64,000 nucleotides of DNA from Algoriphagus oliviformis (GCF_017254915.1 NZ_JAFKCT010000001.1:1230808-1294807), one strand, 5' to 3'; numbered from the stretch's first letter, positions 9,198 to 19,213 are shown. Notes: generated from the sequence alone by a model not told the origin. Made by a program: numbers and translations.

Positions 9198-11918
9198 ATG
9201 AGGAAACCAGTACTGTTTTTTCCGATTCTCTTTTTTCTGCTTTCCGTTCATGCGGCATTTTCCCAGCAGGCAGACCGGATCACGGGATTTTTTCCCGGGA
9301 TAAGCTTTTTGAGATTCGTGGATTTGGTGGAGGAGGAGACTTCCTACCGCTTTTACCTGAAGGAGTCGGATGTCAAAGACCTGACGGTAAACCTGGAGGC
9401 GAGACAGCACAGGCTGGAGGAGGTGTTGGCCGTGATTTTTGACAAGACCGACCTCAAGTTTTCCATTTCAGGCGAGCAGGAGGTCTTCATCAGCCGGGGA
9501 GAAAAGATGCTGGTAGCCTTTGCCCCGGATTATTTTCGGCAAAATACCGTCGGCACTTCCTCCCTGGTGCAGGACGAGTTTGTGCGCAATAGGAGATATA
9601 CGGTAGGTACGCCGGGCCACGGTGCGGAGGCCACGCTGTCTGGGGTGATCACCAGTCTGGAAAGCCAGAAACCCATAGAAGGAGCGGTGGTCTATGAGCG
9701 GGAAAGCCAGCGCCAGACCATCACCAACAAGGAGGGCAGGTATCAGCTCACCCTGCCCAAAGGCAACCAAACCCTGCTGATCCAAAACATCGGAGGCTAC
9801 ACCGAGCAGCGGCTGCTGGATATCCAGGGCGATGCAGCGCTGGACATCACGATAGGCGAGGGGATCTTTTCCCTGAGCGAGGTCGTGGTCCGCTCCGGTG
9901 CATTGACCAACGTGAGCCGTCCCGAGATGGGCGTGCAGTCCCTGAGCGTGCAGCAGCTGCGGAAGCTTCCCGCCGTGATGGGCGAGGTGGACATCATCCG
10001 GGGCATCCTCACCATGCCGGGGGTGAATACGGCGGGTGAGGCCAGCGTAGGCTTCAACGTGCGCGGCGGCGCCGCCGACCAAAACCTGATCCTCCTCGAC
10101 CAAAATACCCTCTACAATCCCTCCCACCTCTTTGGCTTCTTCTCGGCTGTCAACTCCGACATGGTACAGGGCGTGGAGCTGTACAAGGCCGGCATCCCCG
10201 CCAGCTATGGAGGCAGGCTTTCCTCGGTACTTCAGGTGACGCCGAAGACGGGAAGGCAGGACAAAATCGGTGGATCCGGAGGGATCGGGCCGTTGACCAG
10301 CAGGCTTAGCCTGGATGGCCCCCTAGGCGAAAACACCACTTTCGTGGTCGGCGCGAGGCTGACGTATTCGGACTGGCTGCTGGACTACCTGGAGGAAAGG
10401 GCGGACCTCGGGGCTTCGCGAGCGCAGTTTGGGGACTTCAATGCCAGCATCCAGCAGCAGCTCGGCGAAAAGGACAAGCTCCGAGCCTCGGCCTACTACA
10501 GCATGGACAAGTTCCAGTTTGACCCCGACACGGTTTACAGCTATTCCAACCTCAACTATGCCCTGACCTGGACCCACTATTTCAATGATGAGCTGGAGGC
10601 GGATTTTTCCCTGGGGCAGGACAAGTATGACTTTGCCGTAAGGGGCGAGGACAACCCACTCAATTCCTATCTCTATGGATTTGACATTTCCCAGACTTTT
10701 GCCAAGGCCGTATTTCGTCAGGAAAAGGGAGACCGGCACCTGCTGAGCTATGGGATCCACGGGATAGGCTATGACCTGAACCCAGGCAAAATCGATCCAT
10801 ACGGCGCGGAGAGCATCGTGATCCCGGACGAAGTGGCTAGGGAAAAGGGACTGGAGGCTTCCGTCTTTTTGGGAGATGAATTTGAGGTCAGCGAGAAGCT
10901 CACCCTGAGCGGTGGAGTCCGGCTCAACTGGTTTGGTTTCTTTGGTCCACAGACCCTGCCGGAATATGCGTCCGGCGAGCCCTACTTTCCCGAAAACATC
11001 ATCGGCGATACTTCCTATGGGAAAGGGGACTTGATCAAATCCTACCTCGGGCCAGAGCTGCGCCTATCGGGACGATATGCGCTGAACAACTGGTCCTCCA
11101 TCAAGGCCGGCGTCAATACCATGCGCCAAAGTATCCATCTCCTGAGCAATTCCTCGGTCATCACCCCTACAGACACCTGGAAGCTGAGCGATGCCTTCAT
11201 CCGCCCCCAGACAGGCGTCCAATACGCACTGGGCTACTTCCGAAACCTGGAAAACAACGCCATCGAGTTTTCCGCAGAGCTGTACTACCGCTCCATGCAA
11301 AACCTCCTGGACTACCGCTCCGGAGCGACCCTGGTGCTCAATGACCGCATCGAGCAGGATGTGCTGGTGACCAAGGGCAAAGCCTACGGGCTGGAACTCT
11401 ACCTGAAGAAAGTCACCGGAAAGCTCAACGGCTCTCTGGCCTATACCTATAGCCGATCCCTTATGCTGACCGACCCGAGCGAAAGGAAGGAGCAGGTAAA
11501 CCGCTCGGACTGGTACCCGAGCAATTTTGACCAGCCACATACCGCAAATCTTGTCCTTAATTATGAGCTGAGCCGCCGGGTCAACACTACGTTGGCGGGC
11601 AAATACAGCACGGGTAGGCCGGTGACCTTGCCGGTGGCCAAGTTTGAATACGGCGGATCAGAGCGGGTGTATTTTGCGGACAGGAATTCCTTCCGCATCC
11701 CGGACTATTTCCGCCTCGACCTCTCGGTAAATCTCGAAGGCAACCATAAAGTGAACAAGATCGCGCATGGCTCTTGGTCTTTGGGGGTCTATAATATCCT
11801 CGGGAGGGACAATGCCTACTCGGTGTACTACATTCCCGAAGGCGGCAAGCTGAGCGGGTACCAGCTGTCCATTTTTGCGGAGCCTATTCCTTTTGTCAGC
11901 TATAACTTCAGATTTTGA
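9198..11918 (+). CDS. TonB-dependent receptor with STN and carboxypeptidase-like domains
   Basis: This 906-residue outer-membrane active transporter imports an unknown ligand using TonB energy. Domains in order: signal peptide (1-22, to FSQ); an STN-like domain (about 30-90, RFVDLVEEETSYRFYLKES), the type that signals to FecR anti-sigma factors; a carboxypeptidase-regulatory-like domain (about 145-225, ATLSGVITSLESQKPIEGAV); the plug (about 235-345, GFNVRGGAADQNLILLDQ); and the barrel to the terminal aromatic SYNFRF. No FecI/FecR pair lies nearby, so any signalling partner is elsewhere. The stop overlaps the next start (TGATG), so translation of the DUF4249 lipoprotein is probably coupled to it. 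Confidence 0.93.
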   Translation: MRKPVLFFPILFFLLSVHAAFSQQADRITGFFPGISFLRFVDLVEEETSYRFYLKESDVKDLTVNLEARQHRLEEVLAVIFDKTDLKFSISGEQEVFISRGEKMLVAFAPDYFRQNTVGTSSLVQDEFVRNRRYTVGTPGHGAEATLSGVITSLESQKPIEGAVVYERESQRQTITNKEGRYQLTLPKGNQTLLIQNIGGYTEQRLLDIQGDAALDITIGEGIFSLSEVVVRSGALTNVSRPEMGVQSLSVQQLRKLPAVMGEVDIIRGILTMPGVNTAGEASVGFNVRGGAADQNLILLDQNTLYNPSHLFGFFSAVNSDMVQGVELYKAGIPASYGGRLSSVLQVTPKTGRQDKIGGSGGIGPLTSRLSLDGPLGENTTFVVGARLTYSDWLLDYLEERADLGASRAQFGDFNASIQQQLGEKDKLRASAYYSMDKFQFDPDTVYSYSNLNYALTWTHYFNDELEADFSLGQDKYDFAVRGEDNPLNSYLYGFDISQTFAKAVFRQEKGDRHLLSYGIHGIGYDLNPGKIDPYGAESIVIPDEVAREKGLEASVFLGDEFEVSEKLTLSGGVRLNWFGFFGPQTLPEYASGEPYFPENIIGDTSYGKGDLIKSYLGPELRLSGRYALNNWSSIKAGVNTMRQSIHLLSNSSVITPTDTWKLSDAFIRPQTGVQYALGYFRNLENNAIEFSAELYYRSMQNLLDYRSGATLVLNDRIEQDVLVTKGKAYGLELYLKKVTGKLNGSLAYTYSRSLMLTDPSERKEQVNRSDWYPSNFDQPHTANLVLNYELSRRVNTTLAGKYSTGRPVTLPVAKFEYGGSERVYFADRNSFRIPDYFRLDLSVNLEGNHKVNKIAHGSWSLGVYNILGRDNAYSVYYIPEGGKLSGYQLSIFAEPIPFVSYNFRF

Positions 11919-13072
11919 TGAGCAAAGCATTTTGGACCGTTTTCTTTCTCGTAGGCCTGCTGCAGGCCTGTCGGACGCCGTTTGATCCGGAGGTAGCTTC
12001 GCAAGCCAGCGATTTTTTGGTGGTGGAGGGATATTTGGATTCGGAGGGAAAAGCCAGCAAACTCAAACTGAGCCGTTCGGCGCCGCTGGATGCAGAGGGG
12101 CCTTTCGTCGCGGAGACCGGAGCGACGGTGACGCTGAACTCCGCCTCCGGGGAAAGCTATCTTTTGGACGAAGTGGAAGACGGGAGCTATCTTTTTGAGG
12201 CGAATGTCTCCGAAGAGCAGAGCTACTACCTGGAGATCGTATTGCGAAATGGAGAGCGATACCGCTCGACTGAGATGCGGCCCATCGTCACGCCGGATAT
12301 CATCGATGCCGACTTCCTCTTGGATGAGGAGGGGGTGGAGGTCTTCATCACTACCCAGGGCGACCAATTTGCGGATGATTTTCTGTGGACTTATGACGAG
12401 ACATGGATCTACCGTCCGCGCATCCGGGTGCCTTATATCTACGATGCGGCGATTGGGAATGTCAGGGACAGGCGAGAAGGCGAGCATATCGACCTTTGTT
12501 TCAAAAACGAGGAAAGCCCAGACATCCTGCTGGAGACCAGTTCGAGGTTTGAGGAGCAGGTGGTCTTTCGCCAGACTATTACCGAAATCCCCCGCGGAGA
12601 CGAGCGCATCATGGAGCGCTACAGCATCCTGATCTCCCAAAAGGCCCTCGAAGAGGATGCGGTGAAGTTTTGGGAGATCCTCAAAAAGAACACCGAGGAC
12701 ATAGGCTCTATCTTCAGTCCCCTCCCTTCCCTGATCGGCGGCAACATCTTCTCGGTGGACGGGCTCGACAGGCCGGTGGTAGGGCAGGTGAGCCTGGGAG
12801 TGGTGCGCCAAAAGCGCCTCTACATAGACTTGGTGGACGTGAGTCCGTGGAATTACCTGGATCCCGAATTCAACGACTGCGTGGTAGAGCAGGAGCCGGT
12901 TTTGAGCCGGTTTTATGACCCGGTCTTCGTGAGCGGTGGAGTGCTTCCCGCCCGAGCCCATATCCCGGAAGGGGGGACAATGGTGATCGGATATTTTCCC
13001 ACTTCGCGGCGTTGCGGGGACTGCACCCTATATGCCTCGCCTATCAAACCTGACTTTTGGGAAGATGAATAA
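11918..13072 (+). CDS. DUF4249-family lipoprotein
   Basis: This 384-residue surface or periplasmic lipoprotein has a lipobox LLQAC near residue 19. The family is found beside TonB receptors in Bacteroidota, and its role is unknown. Features include the N-terminal TPFDPEVASQASDFLVVEGY and SSKLKLSRSAPLD-like stretch typical of DUF4249, beta-rich domains, and a Cys pair near the end (RRCGDCTLY). The ATG at 11918 was chosen over an adjacent TTG because it overlaps the receptor stop as TGATG. The end overlaps the next gene by 8 bp. The three genes probably work as one outer-membrane uptake unit. Confidence 0.88.
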   Translation: MSKAFWTVFFLVGLLQACRTPFDPEVASQASDFLVVEGYLDSEGKASKLKLSRSAPLDAEGPFVAETGATVTLNSASGESYLLDEVEDGSYLFEANVSEEQSYYLEIVLRNGERYRSTEMRPIVTPDIIDADFLLDEEGVEVFITTQGDQFADDFLWTYDETWIYRPRIRVPYIYDAAIGNVRDRREGEHIDLCFKNEESPDILLETSSRFEEQVVFRQTITEIPRGDERIMERYSILISQKALEEDAVKFWEILKKNTEDIGSIFSPLPSLIGGNIFSVDGLDRPVVGQVSLGVVRQKRLYIDLVDVSPWNYLDPEFNDCVVEQEPVLSRFYDPVFVSGGVLPARAHIPEGGTMVIGYFPTSRRCGDCTLYASPIKPDFWEDE

Positions 13073-14684
13073 GAGTATTAACGTAAAATCAGGGAAAAGA
13101 CGAATGTCGAGGCTGTGCTGGATGGTGATGCTGGGACTGCTGTGGGCTAGCGGCGCTACCGCTCGGCAAGCAGCGGCCGAAAGGGAGTCCGTCAGCTTTT
13201 CCATCCCCAAAACCCTCTATTTCTCCGGAGAGAAAATCTGGATCGACGCAGAGGTCTGGCTAGGGGAAAGCCCCACGAGCTCCCAGGTGCTCTACGCGGA
13301 GCTCGTCAGTCGGGACTCCAAATCCATGGCCTACGTCAAGCTTCCCTTGATCCAAGGCAAGGCGTTCAACTATTTTCTGATCGGATCCGCCATTCCCTCC
13401 GACCAATACCTGCTCCGCGTCTATACCCGGATCAGCCCCTACTTGGACAGGGAGCTCGGCATCGCCCAGCAGTTTGTCACGATCATTAATCCCACCATTC
13501 CCCCGGCAAAACAATCTGCCGATGCGGGAAACGAAAGCCCGATCTCTACGGATGTGCCATCTTTTGCCCCTTCCGGACCGATAGCCCTACCGTCGTCCTC
13601 CGTCTCCGGGCGACAGGCCATGGGGATAGCGATCGCCAATCCTTTTTTACCCAATGAACAAGAGCAGATCACTTCCTCCCAGGCCTATGAGCACCTGGAG
13701 AAAAAGGACCTGATCCCAGAGCTGTTTGGCCATGTGGTGGAAGTGCATGTCCCCAATCCCAAGGCTGAAGCCACCTATTTCCTCTCGGTGCACGGGACGA
13801 AAAGCGCCTTGTTTACCGACATTCCCAACGCAGATGGGCGGGTACTGGTGGATATCGGAGGACTCAAGCACTGGGATCGCCTGATCATACAGCTGGAGGA
13901 CGGGGCGGAGATGCCGGGGATCGCCGTGGTGCCGCCGCTCATCGAGACGCGCTTTCGGGCGGATTTTCACTTTCCCGAGCTGCAGCTCGGCGAGTCTGAC
14001 CTTCCGAGGCTGGAGCGATTGCTCAAGGCCTCCCGTGTGGAGGGATACTACGCCGAGGAATACCTGCGTGATTCGATGGAGGTTGTCGTGGGCTTTGTGG
14101 CGGACCATAGCTATGGGCTGGACGACTACACGCGCTTCGATGACGTGGAGACGGTGCTCCGGGAGTATGTGCCAAGCGTGATGGTACGCACCAGGGACCG
14201 AAAAAAAGAGTTTCGACTGGTCAATGAAGCGGTCAAGGGAATGTTTGACAGCAATCCCCTGATTTTGGTCGATGCCATGCCGGTCTTCGACTCGGACCTA
14301 CTGGCTTCCTTCAACCCCAAGTTTATGCAGAAGCTGGAAGTGCTCAACCGGGAGTTTTACCTGAACCAGCGAACGTATGCCGGGGTGCTGAGCTGGAGCA
14401 GCTATGAAAACAATTTTGGGCTTTTTCCCCTGGCCCCGAGCGCAAGGTTTTTTGACTACTACGGCTTGCAGCCCATGGTCGAAATGGACAGGAGCCAGTT
14501 TGCCAAGCCAAGCGAAAACGGAAGGTATCCGGACTGGAGGACGATATTGTTTTGGGACAAAGGAAGCTCTCTCCCTGAGATCCAAGCTCCGGCCTTGGAC
14601 GGGCTCTTTGTGGTGTGGATCAGGTCGGTGGATGCTTCTGGACGCACCCAGGTCAGCAGGAGCTATTTTGTCGTAAAGCCCTAG
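13065..14684 (+). CDS. Exported MG2-like protein of TonB/DUF4249 operon
   Basis: This 539-residue exported protein has an N-terminal region (about 40-150) that reads like a macroglobulin MG2 domain: SFSIPKTLYFSGEKIWIDAE, then YLLRVYTRISPYLD. The middle and C-terminal parts resemble the plug-like regions of Bacteroidota MG2/TonB-plug proteins (DAMPVFDSDLLASFNP) but were not assigned. The ATG at 13065 overlaps the DUF4249 stop; a second ATG at 13104 (MSRLCWMVMLGLLWASG) sits directly before the signal peptide and is an alternative. The gene ends at TAG inside a CTAG that also supplies the stop of the convergent MscS gene. Confidence 0.75.
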   Translation: MNKSINVKSGKRRMSRLCWMVMLGLLWASGATARQAAAERESVSFSIPKTLYFSGEKIWIDAEVWLGESPTSSQVLYAELVSRDSKSMAYVKLPLIQGKAFNYFLIGSAIPSDQYLLRVYTRISPYLDRELGIAQQFVTIINPTIPPAKQSADAGNESPISTDVPSFAPSGPIALPSSSVSGRQAMGIAIANPFLPNEQEQITSSQAYEHLEKKDLIPELFGHVVEVHVPNPKAEATYFLSVHGTKSALFTDIPNADGRVLVDIGGLKHWDRLIIQLEDGAEMPGIAVVPPLIETRFRADFHFPELQLGESDLPRLERLLKASRVEGYYAEEYLRDSMEVVVGFVADHSYGLDDYTRFDDVETVLREYVPSVMVRTRDRKKEFRLVNEAVKGMFDSNPLILVDAMPVFDSDLLASFNPKFMQKLEVLNREFYLNQRTYAGVLSWSSYENNFGLFPLAPSARFFDYYGLQPMVEMDRSQFAKPSENGRYPDWRTILFWDKGSSLPEIQAPALDGLFVVWIRSVDASGRTQVSRSYFVVKP

Positions 14685-16336
14685 TCGGCTTTCCGATTCA
14701 GCTCCGTGGCGAGGAATTTTTTCAGGCCTTCCTCATAGGAGGGCTGTCCGGGGTACTCGGGGACGAGGCCTTTTTTCTCGGGAAAACTCTCCATGTGCAG
14801 CGTCTGGGTCGGGAAGGCAAAGCGTACCCCCAGGCTATTGGCGAGCTTGACGATCTGGATCAGCAGCTCATGGCGGGCGTTTAGCTCCTCCGGCCATCCC
14901 GGCACCTCAAAGAACACGTAGAACATAATGTCTTGGCTGTAAGCAGAGAGGTTGTTGAAATAGATGTTGAAATAGTCTTTTCGGGTGTCGGGGTGGGCCA
15001 AGACGATGGCACGGAGTCCCTTCACAAACTCTTCGATAAGCGCCGGTGGGGTGTCGTAGGTCACCGTCAGGGTGGTGTAAAACCTCCTGTACTTCCTCAG
15101 TCCGTGGTTGTCCACCACCGAGTCGGCGATCTTTCCGTTGGGTACGTACATGACCGAGTTGCGGAAGGTCCTGATTCGCGTGGAGCGAAACCCCACCTCC
15201 TCGACGGTTCCGTCTATGTCTCCCGAGGTTACCCAGTCTCCCACCTGGAAGGGCTTGTCGATGAAGATCATGATGGAGCCAAAGAAGTTTTTGATCGTAT
15301 CCTGGGCGGCAAGGGCGATGGCTACACCACCGATGGACAGGCCGGTGAGGAAGGGGATGATGTCGAAGTTCAGCCCGTCCCGGAGGATAAACAGCGTGCC
15401 CACAAGGATCACTAGGGCCTTAAGGCTTTTTCGGACCAGCGGCACGAGCTGGTCGTCCAGGCTTGATTCGGTGCGGGCTGCCAGACTGCCAAAGTAGGCC
15501 GCGACGATGTCGACGATTTTGTAGAAAATCACCGTGATCAAGAAGGGCTTCAGCGTGTTGAACACCATCACCACCCAAGACCAGATCTCCGCCGGAAGCT
15601 GCAAGACGCGCATGAGCAGGGAAAGTACCACGACGATAAGGTAGAAGCTGGTAATCTTGGCGATGGGCAGGAGGTAGTTTTCTCCGATATAGCCATATCC
15701 CAGACGCCTGGTGAGGTAGATCAGCCCCTTGTCGACCAGGAAGGTAAAGACCAGGTGCGCCAGGAAGGTCAGCACGATCAGGATGCCCAGGCCGACCAGC
15801 TGCCACAGCTGCAGCCCCAAGTACTCGGAGGTGCCGATCTTCGGGAGGATATTCAGCAGCCTATCCGTGCCAAAAGGATAGGTTTCCTCGTGGAGGTCTT
15901 CGATCTGGGCAACGGAGAAAGAGGAGAATTTCCATTGGTTGCCGATCTTCTCCAGAAAGATCCCCGGCAGCTTGTTGCGGTCAAAGTAGAATTTTTTCTC
16001 CCCGCCGCTGGCGGAATCGGCGAATTCCGGATCGTTGGGGATTTCGCTGGTGCGGATGATCGCGCCTTTCCCTTCGAAAATCTGCTGGAGCTTGACAGCC
16101 AGGTCTTTGGGATCTCCGTCCACTCCCTTTCTGTCCAGCGTGCGGGCGGCCCGCTCGGGATAGTAGTGGTCTCGGTCGAGATTGTGGAAGAAGGAGAGGG
16201 TGGCGTGGTAGGGCGAACTCAGGTTTACGCCTTCCTCCAGTTGCGAAAGTTCATGCGCATCGGAGATCAGCTGGGAGTAGGCAAGTCGGGTGAAAGTGAA
16301 AAAAGAAAGTACTAGAAGTAGGAGCGTTTTCTGCAT
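14681..16336 (-). CDS. MscS-family mechanosensitive ion channel
   Basis: This 551-residue protein is of the small-conductance mechanosensitive channel family, which releases solutes during hypo-osmotic shock. A signal peptide (MQKTLLLLVLSFFTFTRLAY) and a 130-residue periplasmic domain precede several membrane helices (about 175-335). The pore region TGLSIGGVAIALAAQDTIKNFFGS is typical of MscS TM3, followed by the beta domain FIDKPFQVGDWVTSGDIDGTV and VGFRSTRIRTF. The C-terminal alpha/beta domain has VTYDTPPALIEEF. It is about twice the size of E. coli MscS, like other periplasmic-domain members. Its stop overlaps the convergent gene by 4 bp. Confidence 0.93.
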   Translation of the reverse strand: MQKTLLLLVLSFFTFTRLAYSQLISDAHELSQLEEGVNLSSPYHATLSFFHNLDRDHYYPERAARTLDRKGVDGDPKDLAVKLQQIFEGKGAIIRTSEIPNDPEFADSASGGEKKFYFDRNKLPGIFLEKIGNQWKFSSFSVAQIEDLHEETYPFGTDRLLNILPKIGTSEYLGLQLWQLVGLGILIVLTFLAHLVFTFLVDKGLIYLTRRLGYGYIGENYLLPIAKITSFYLIVVVLSLLMRVLQLPAEIWSWVVMVFNTLKPFLITVIFYKIVDIVAAYFGSLAARTESSLDDQLVPLVRKSLKALVILVGTLFILRDGLNFDIIPFLTGLSIGGVAIALAAQDTIKNFFGSIMIFIDKPFQVGDWVTSGDIDGTVEEVGFRSTRIRTFRNSVMYVPNGKIADSVVDNHGLRKYRRFYTTLTVTYDTPPALIEEFVKGLRAIVLAHPDTRKDYFNIYFNNLSAYSQDIMFYVFFEVPGWPEELNARHELLIQIVKLANSLGVRFAFPTQTLHMESFPEKKGLVPEYPGQPSYEEGLKKFLATELNRKAD

Positions 16337-16404
16337 CTGGGATCAAGTTGGCTCGAAGCCCGCAAGTTACTCATTCCGCTGGGCAGCGCCAAGCAAGAGG
16401 CTGC

Positions 16405-19110
16405 TCAGTCCGGCATGCGGTACTCCAAAACCCGCTTTCCGCTGAAGGTACGGATCAGGTATTGGTTTTTGGTGGGTTGATGGCTGATCTGCATGCTGCC
16501 TTCGCTCTCCAGGGGTGTGGTGGTGAGCATGTTTCCCGCGAGGTCGTAGAGGTAGCCAAATCCCTGCTCCGGATCCGACACTGCCAGGATCTGCCTGTCC
16601 GAGCCGAAGTCGAAGTAGCCAAACCAAAGGTCGTCTCCCGCAAGAGGCAGGGTGAAGAGCGTCCGCTCCCTTTCGTCCATCACTTGGGTTTTGGAGTATT
16701 GGCGGGAGAGAATGATCTGGGAAAGCCCACCCGGATCCGCCAGAAGCTGGAATTTGGTGTCGCGGTCGGTTTTGACCAGCTGGTTTCTGTAGGTGATCTC
16801 CCCGCCGAAGCTGGCCTGGATCAGTTCCCCGGTGTCGGAGATCGCGGAAATCTTCAGCGAGTTTCCTCCCGCCCCTGCCGTGATCTGGATCGGCGTGCTA
16901 AAGTCCCTGCCGAGACTGAGGGGAGATCCGGACTGTTTTTCGCCCCGACGGTTGAAGAGGTAGACCTTGCCCTTGTCGGACTGGGCGACCATGAAGTCTC
17001 CCCTTCCCGGCACGCGGATGTGGCAGGGGGCAAGGATGGATTTTTCCCCCAGCTTCAGGGGATTCCAGCCTTCGAGCTCCTTGCCGTCTCGGTCTAGCAG
17101 CCAGAGGTTGCCGGAGCGGGTAGCGAGGAAGTAGCGATAGTCGCGGGTATTGTCATAATCCGCCAGGCTGAGATGCGTGAATTTCTCGTTTTTGACCGCT
17201 ACGGGAAAGCCCGGTAGCGGATTTCCCAGCCTGTCGATGCCGTAAACTCGGTCGGCCGTGGCGACGAGAAGCTGGAGTTTGCCGTTTTTCAAATGGTCGA
17301 TCTGAAAGGCTTCCGACACGATCGGTCCGGAGAGCTGCTGGGAGTACACGACTTCCCCGGCCGAATTGATGAGGTAGAGCTGGTCCGCCGCGTCCTGCAC
17401 CACGAGGTCGTCCGTATTGTCGTTGAAGTTTCGGATTGTTTTGGGCCCGTAGGTGATCCGTTCGGGCAGCGCTACGATGGCGGATGGACTCAGGCTTAGG
17501 CCGGTTTGGTCTGTTACCGTGGCTTTTTTGCCTCCTTCATAGGGTAGCGTCAGCGTGGCTATGGGCTTGCCGCTGATCTGGTTGACCTTGAGGCTGAGGT
17601 AGGGGAAGGCCTTGAATACGGCCTCGTACTTTTGCAGGAAGGCGCTCCAGGAAGGGTTGCTGTTTCCCTCCCATTTTTCCCAGACCTTTTTCAGGTAGAA
17701 GTTTTTCGAGTAGCCTGAGGCGGGGTTGATGGATTTGGGCTCCACCGCCGATTCGGGGGCTTTGGCCCAGGTGTTGCCGATGGCGACATCGTCGAGGACC
17801 ATCTTCATTCCCTGGGCAGAGTTGGCCAAGATCAGCACCTCACCCGAGAGGCTGATGTGGGTCTGGGGAAAGCCGGAAAACTTTCCTCCGAAAAGGTGTG
17901 CAGGAAACTCCTCCTCGGGGAAAAAGAGGATCTCCGAGTCCCTGTAAAAATCCGACTGGTCTGAATCGCTTCCGCTTCGGAATTCCTTCAGAAAGGCAAA
18001 AGTCTGGGCTGGCTCGAGTGTGCGGAGCAGCAAAACTTGGTTTTGGGCCTGGTTTCCGATGTTTTCAAGCTCCAGAAAGTACAGCTCGCCGGAGAAGTTG
18101 TCCAGAAATCCCCTGTCGGTCATGCGGGTTTGGATCTCGCCACTGGTCGTAGACTTGGGGGTGAAGGCTCGGTTTTGCAGTTTCTGGGCTTCGAATATGC
18201 CGTCCAGGTTGATCTGTGCCAGCGACTGGGTACGGTTGGAGATGAGCTTTTGGATCTCGGGAAAGTTGGCTCTGACGGAGGGGGTGAAGTCGATCTCTTC
18301 CTGTAGGATGAGGGGGCCTTGGAAGACCAGCCGCCCCTCCTCCAGGGTCATGTCCATAGCGACCACGGCATCTCTCAATGCCAGTTCGGAAGACATGGGG
18401 TTTTCCCGCTTGGCGCTGATCCCTGCCAGGAGTCTGGAGATCCCGTGGGCGGAGAGGATCAGCCTGCCCAGTCCCGCATTGGCGGGAAGCTGCTTGTCCA
18501 GCTTCGAGGCCATGGAGATCTGGTCTTCGCTGATATGCAGGCGGATGGCCTCCTCGATGATGAAGGAAGAGGAGGAAGCAAGAAGGACATTGCCAAGCAC
18601 GGTCGCAGACCATTTTCGGGAAGTCTCCGTGCCGAGGAATTCGAGGATTTCCACGTCGCTGTAGCGCCGGGATTGCAGCCGGATCGTTTTGGGGATTCGG
18701 CTTTTGATGCCGGATAGGAAAGCCTCGGGAGAGTTTGCCCCGAAATTGACCGTGAAAAGCAAGTCAAAACTGTCCGCGCCACTGGGGTGGCAGCTGATGG
18801 TGACTTGCTTTCCCCGGACGGCTCGGGAGATTTCTCCATTGCCTCCGCTGAGACTGTCGATATGGACCAGTTGCCCGGCAGTCTCGGCAAAGGCCGGGAG
18901 CTGCGAGAGGATGTCCCAGACCGGCTGATTGACCAGTTCGTTCCAGGTTTGGTCGGCCTGCTCGGTCTCAAATACGAAGACCGCATCGGTACGGATCAGC
19001 TCCAGGCTGTTGATGTTTTTGGAGGAAAAAAAGTTTTGGAATACCCAATAGCCTCCCCACACACATAGGACAATCGCAACAAGGACTAACAGGCTTTTCC
19101 AGATTTTCAC
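16405..19110 (-). CDS. Large membrane-anchored protein of unknown function, propeller-like C-terminus
   Basis: This 901-residue protein was not assigned with certainty. It starts at GTG with a signal anchor (LLVLVAIVLCVWGGYWVF, 8-25). The N-terminal half (about 40-480) alternates hydrophobic strands and resembles DUF3352-type proteins (TDAVFVFETEQADQTWNEL). The C-terminal half (about 560-895) has repeated strand blocks such as DDLVVQDAADQLYLINSAG, DRVYGIDRLGNPLPGFPV and GNLWLLDRDGKELEGWNPL, which fit a beta-propeller of the quinoprotein/WD type. It is probably periplasmic and inner-membrane anchored. It lies 68 bp upstream of the MscS gene and downstream of the mdh terminator, so the two may share a transcript. 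Confidence 0.75.
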   Translation of the reverse strand: MKIWKSLLVLVAIVLCVWGGYWVFQNFFSSKNINSLELIRTDAVFVFETEQADQTWNELVNQPVWDILSQLPAFAETAGQLVHIDSLSGGNGEISRAVRGKQVTISCHPSGADSFDLLFTVNFGANSPEAFLSGIKSRIPKTIRLQSRRYSDVEILEFLGTETSRKWSATVLGNVLLASSSSFIIEEAIRLHISEDQISMASKLDKQLPANAGLGRLILSAHGISRLLAGISAKRENPMSSELALRDAVVAMDMTLEEGRLVFQGPLILQEEIDFTPSVRANFPEIQKLISNRTQSLAQINLDGIFEAQKLQNRAFTPKSTTSGEIQTRMTDRGFLDNFSGELYFLELENIGNQAQNQVLLLRTLEPAQTFAFLKEFRSGSDSDQSDFYRDSEILFFPEEEFPAHLFGGKFSGFPQTHISLSGEVLILANSAQGMKMVLDDVAIGNTWAKAPESAVEPKSINPASGYSKNFYLKKVWEKWEGNSNPSWSAFLQKYEAVFKAFPYLSLKVNQISGKPIATLTLPYEGGKKATVTDQTGLSLSPSAIVALPERITYGPKTIRNFNDNTDDLVVQDAADQLYLINSAGEVVYSQQLSGPIVSEAFQIDHLKNGKLQLLVATADRVYGIDRLGNPLPGFPVAVKNEKFTHLSLADYDNTRDYRYFLATRSGNLWLLDRDGKELEGWNPLKLGEKSILAPCHIRVPGRGDFMVAQSDKGKVYLFNRRGEKQSGSPLSLGRDFSTPIQITAGAGGNSLKISAISDTGELIQASFGGEITYRNQLVKTDRDTKFQLLADPGGLSQIILSRQYSKTQVMDERERTLFTLPLAGDDLWFGYFDFGSDRQILAVSDPEQGFGYLYDLAGNMLTTTPLESEGSMQISHQPTKNQYLIRTFSGKRVLEYRMPD

Positions 19111-19144
19111 TGAGCTAGGAGGGGGTGATTCGATCGGGTTAATA

Positions 19145-19195
19145 TAAAAAATAGACCTAAGAAACTCCCTTTTTGCCGGGAGAATCTTAGGTCTA
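19145..19195 (-). terminator. Intrinsic terminator after mdh
   Basis: On the minus strand a long two-part stem (TAGACCTAAGA outer arm, CTCCC/GGGAG inner arm, with an AA/AA internal loop) ends in TATTTTTTATATT. It starts 18 bp after the mdh stop. Confidence 0.85.
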
Positions 19196-19213
19196 AACGC
19201 TGGGGGAGACGTA

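Noticed and set aside
11900..12961. 353-codon minus-strand frame over the DUF4249 gene
   Set aside because: The + strand lipoprotein has a signal peptide, lipobox and coupled start; the antisense translation is low-complexity His/Arg-rich.
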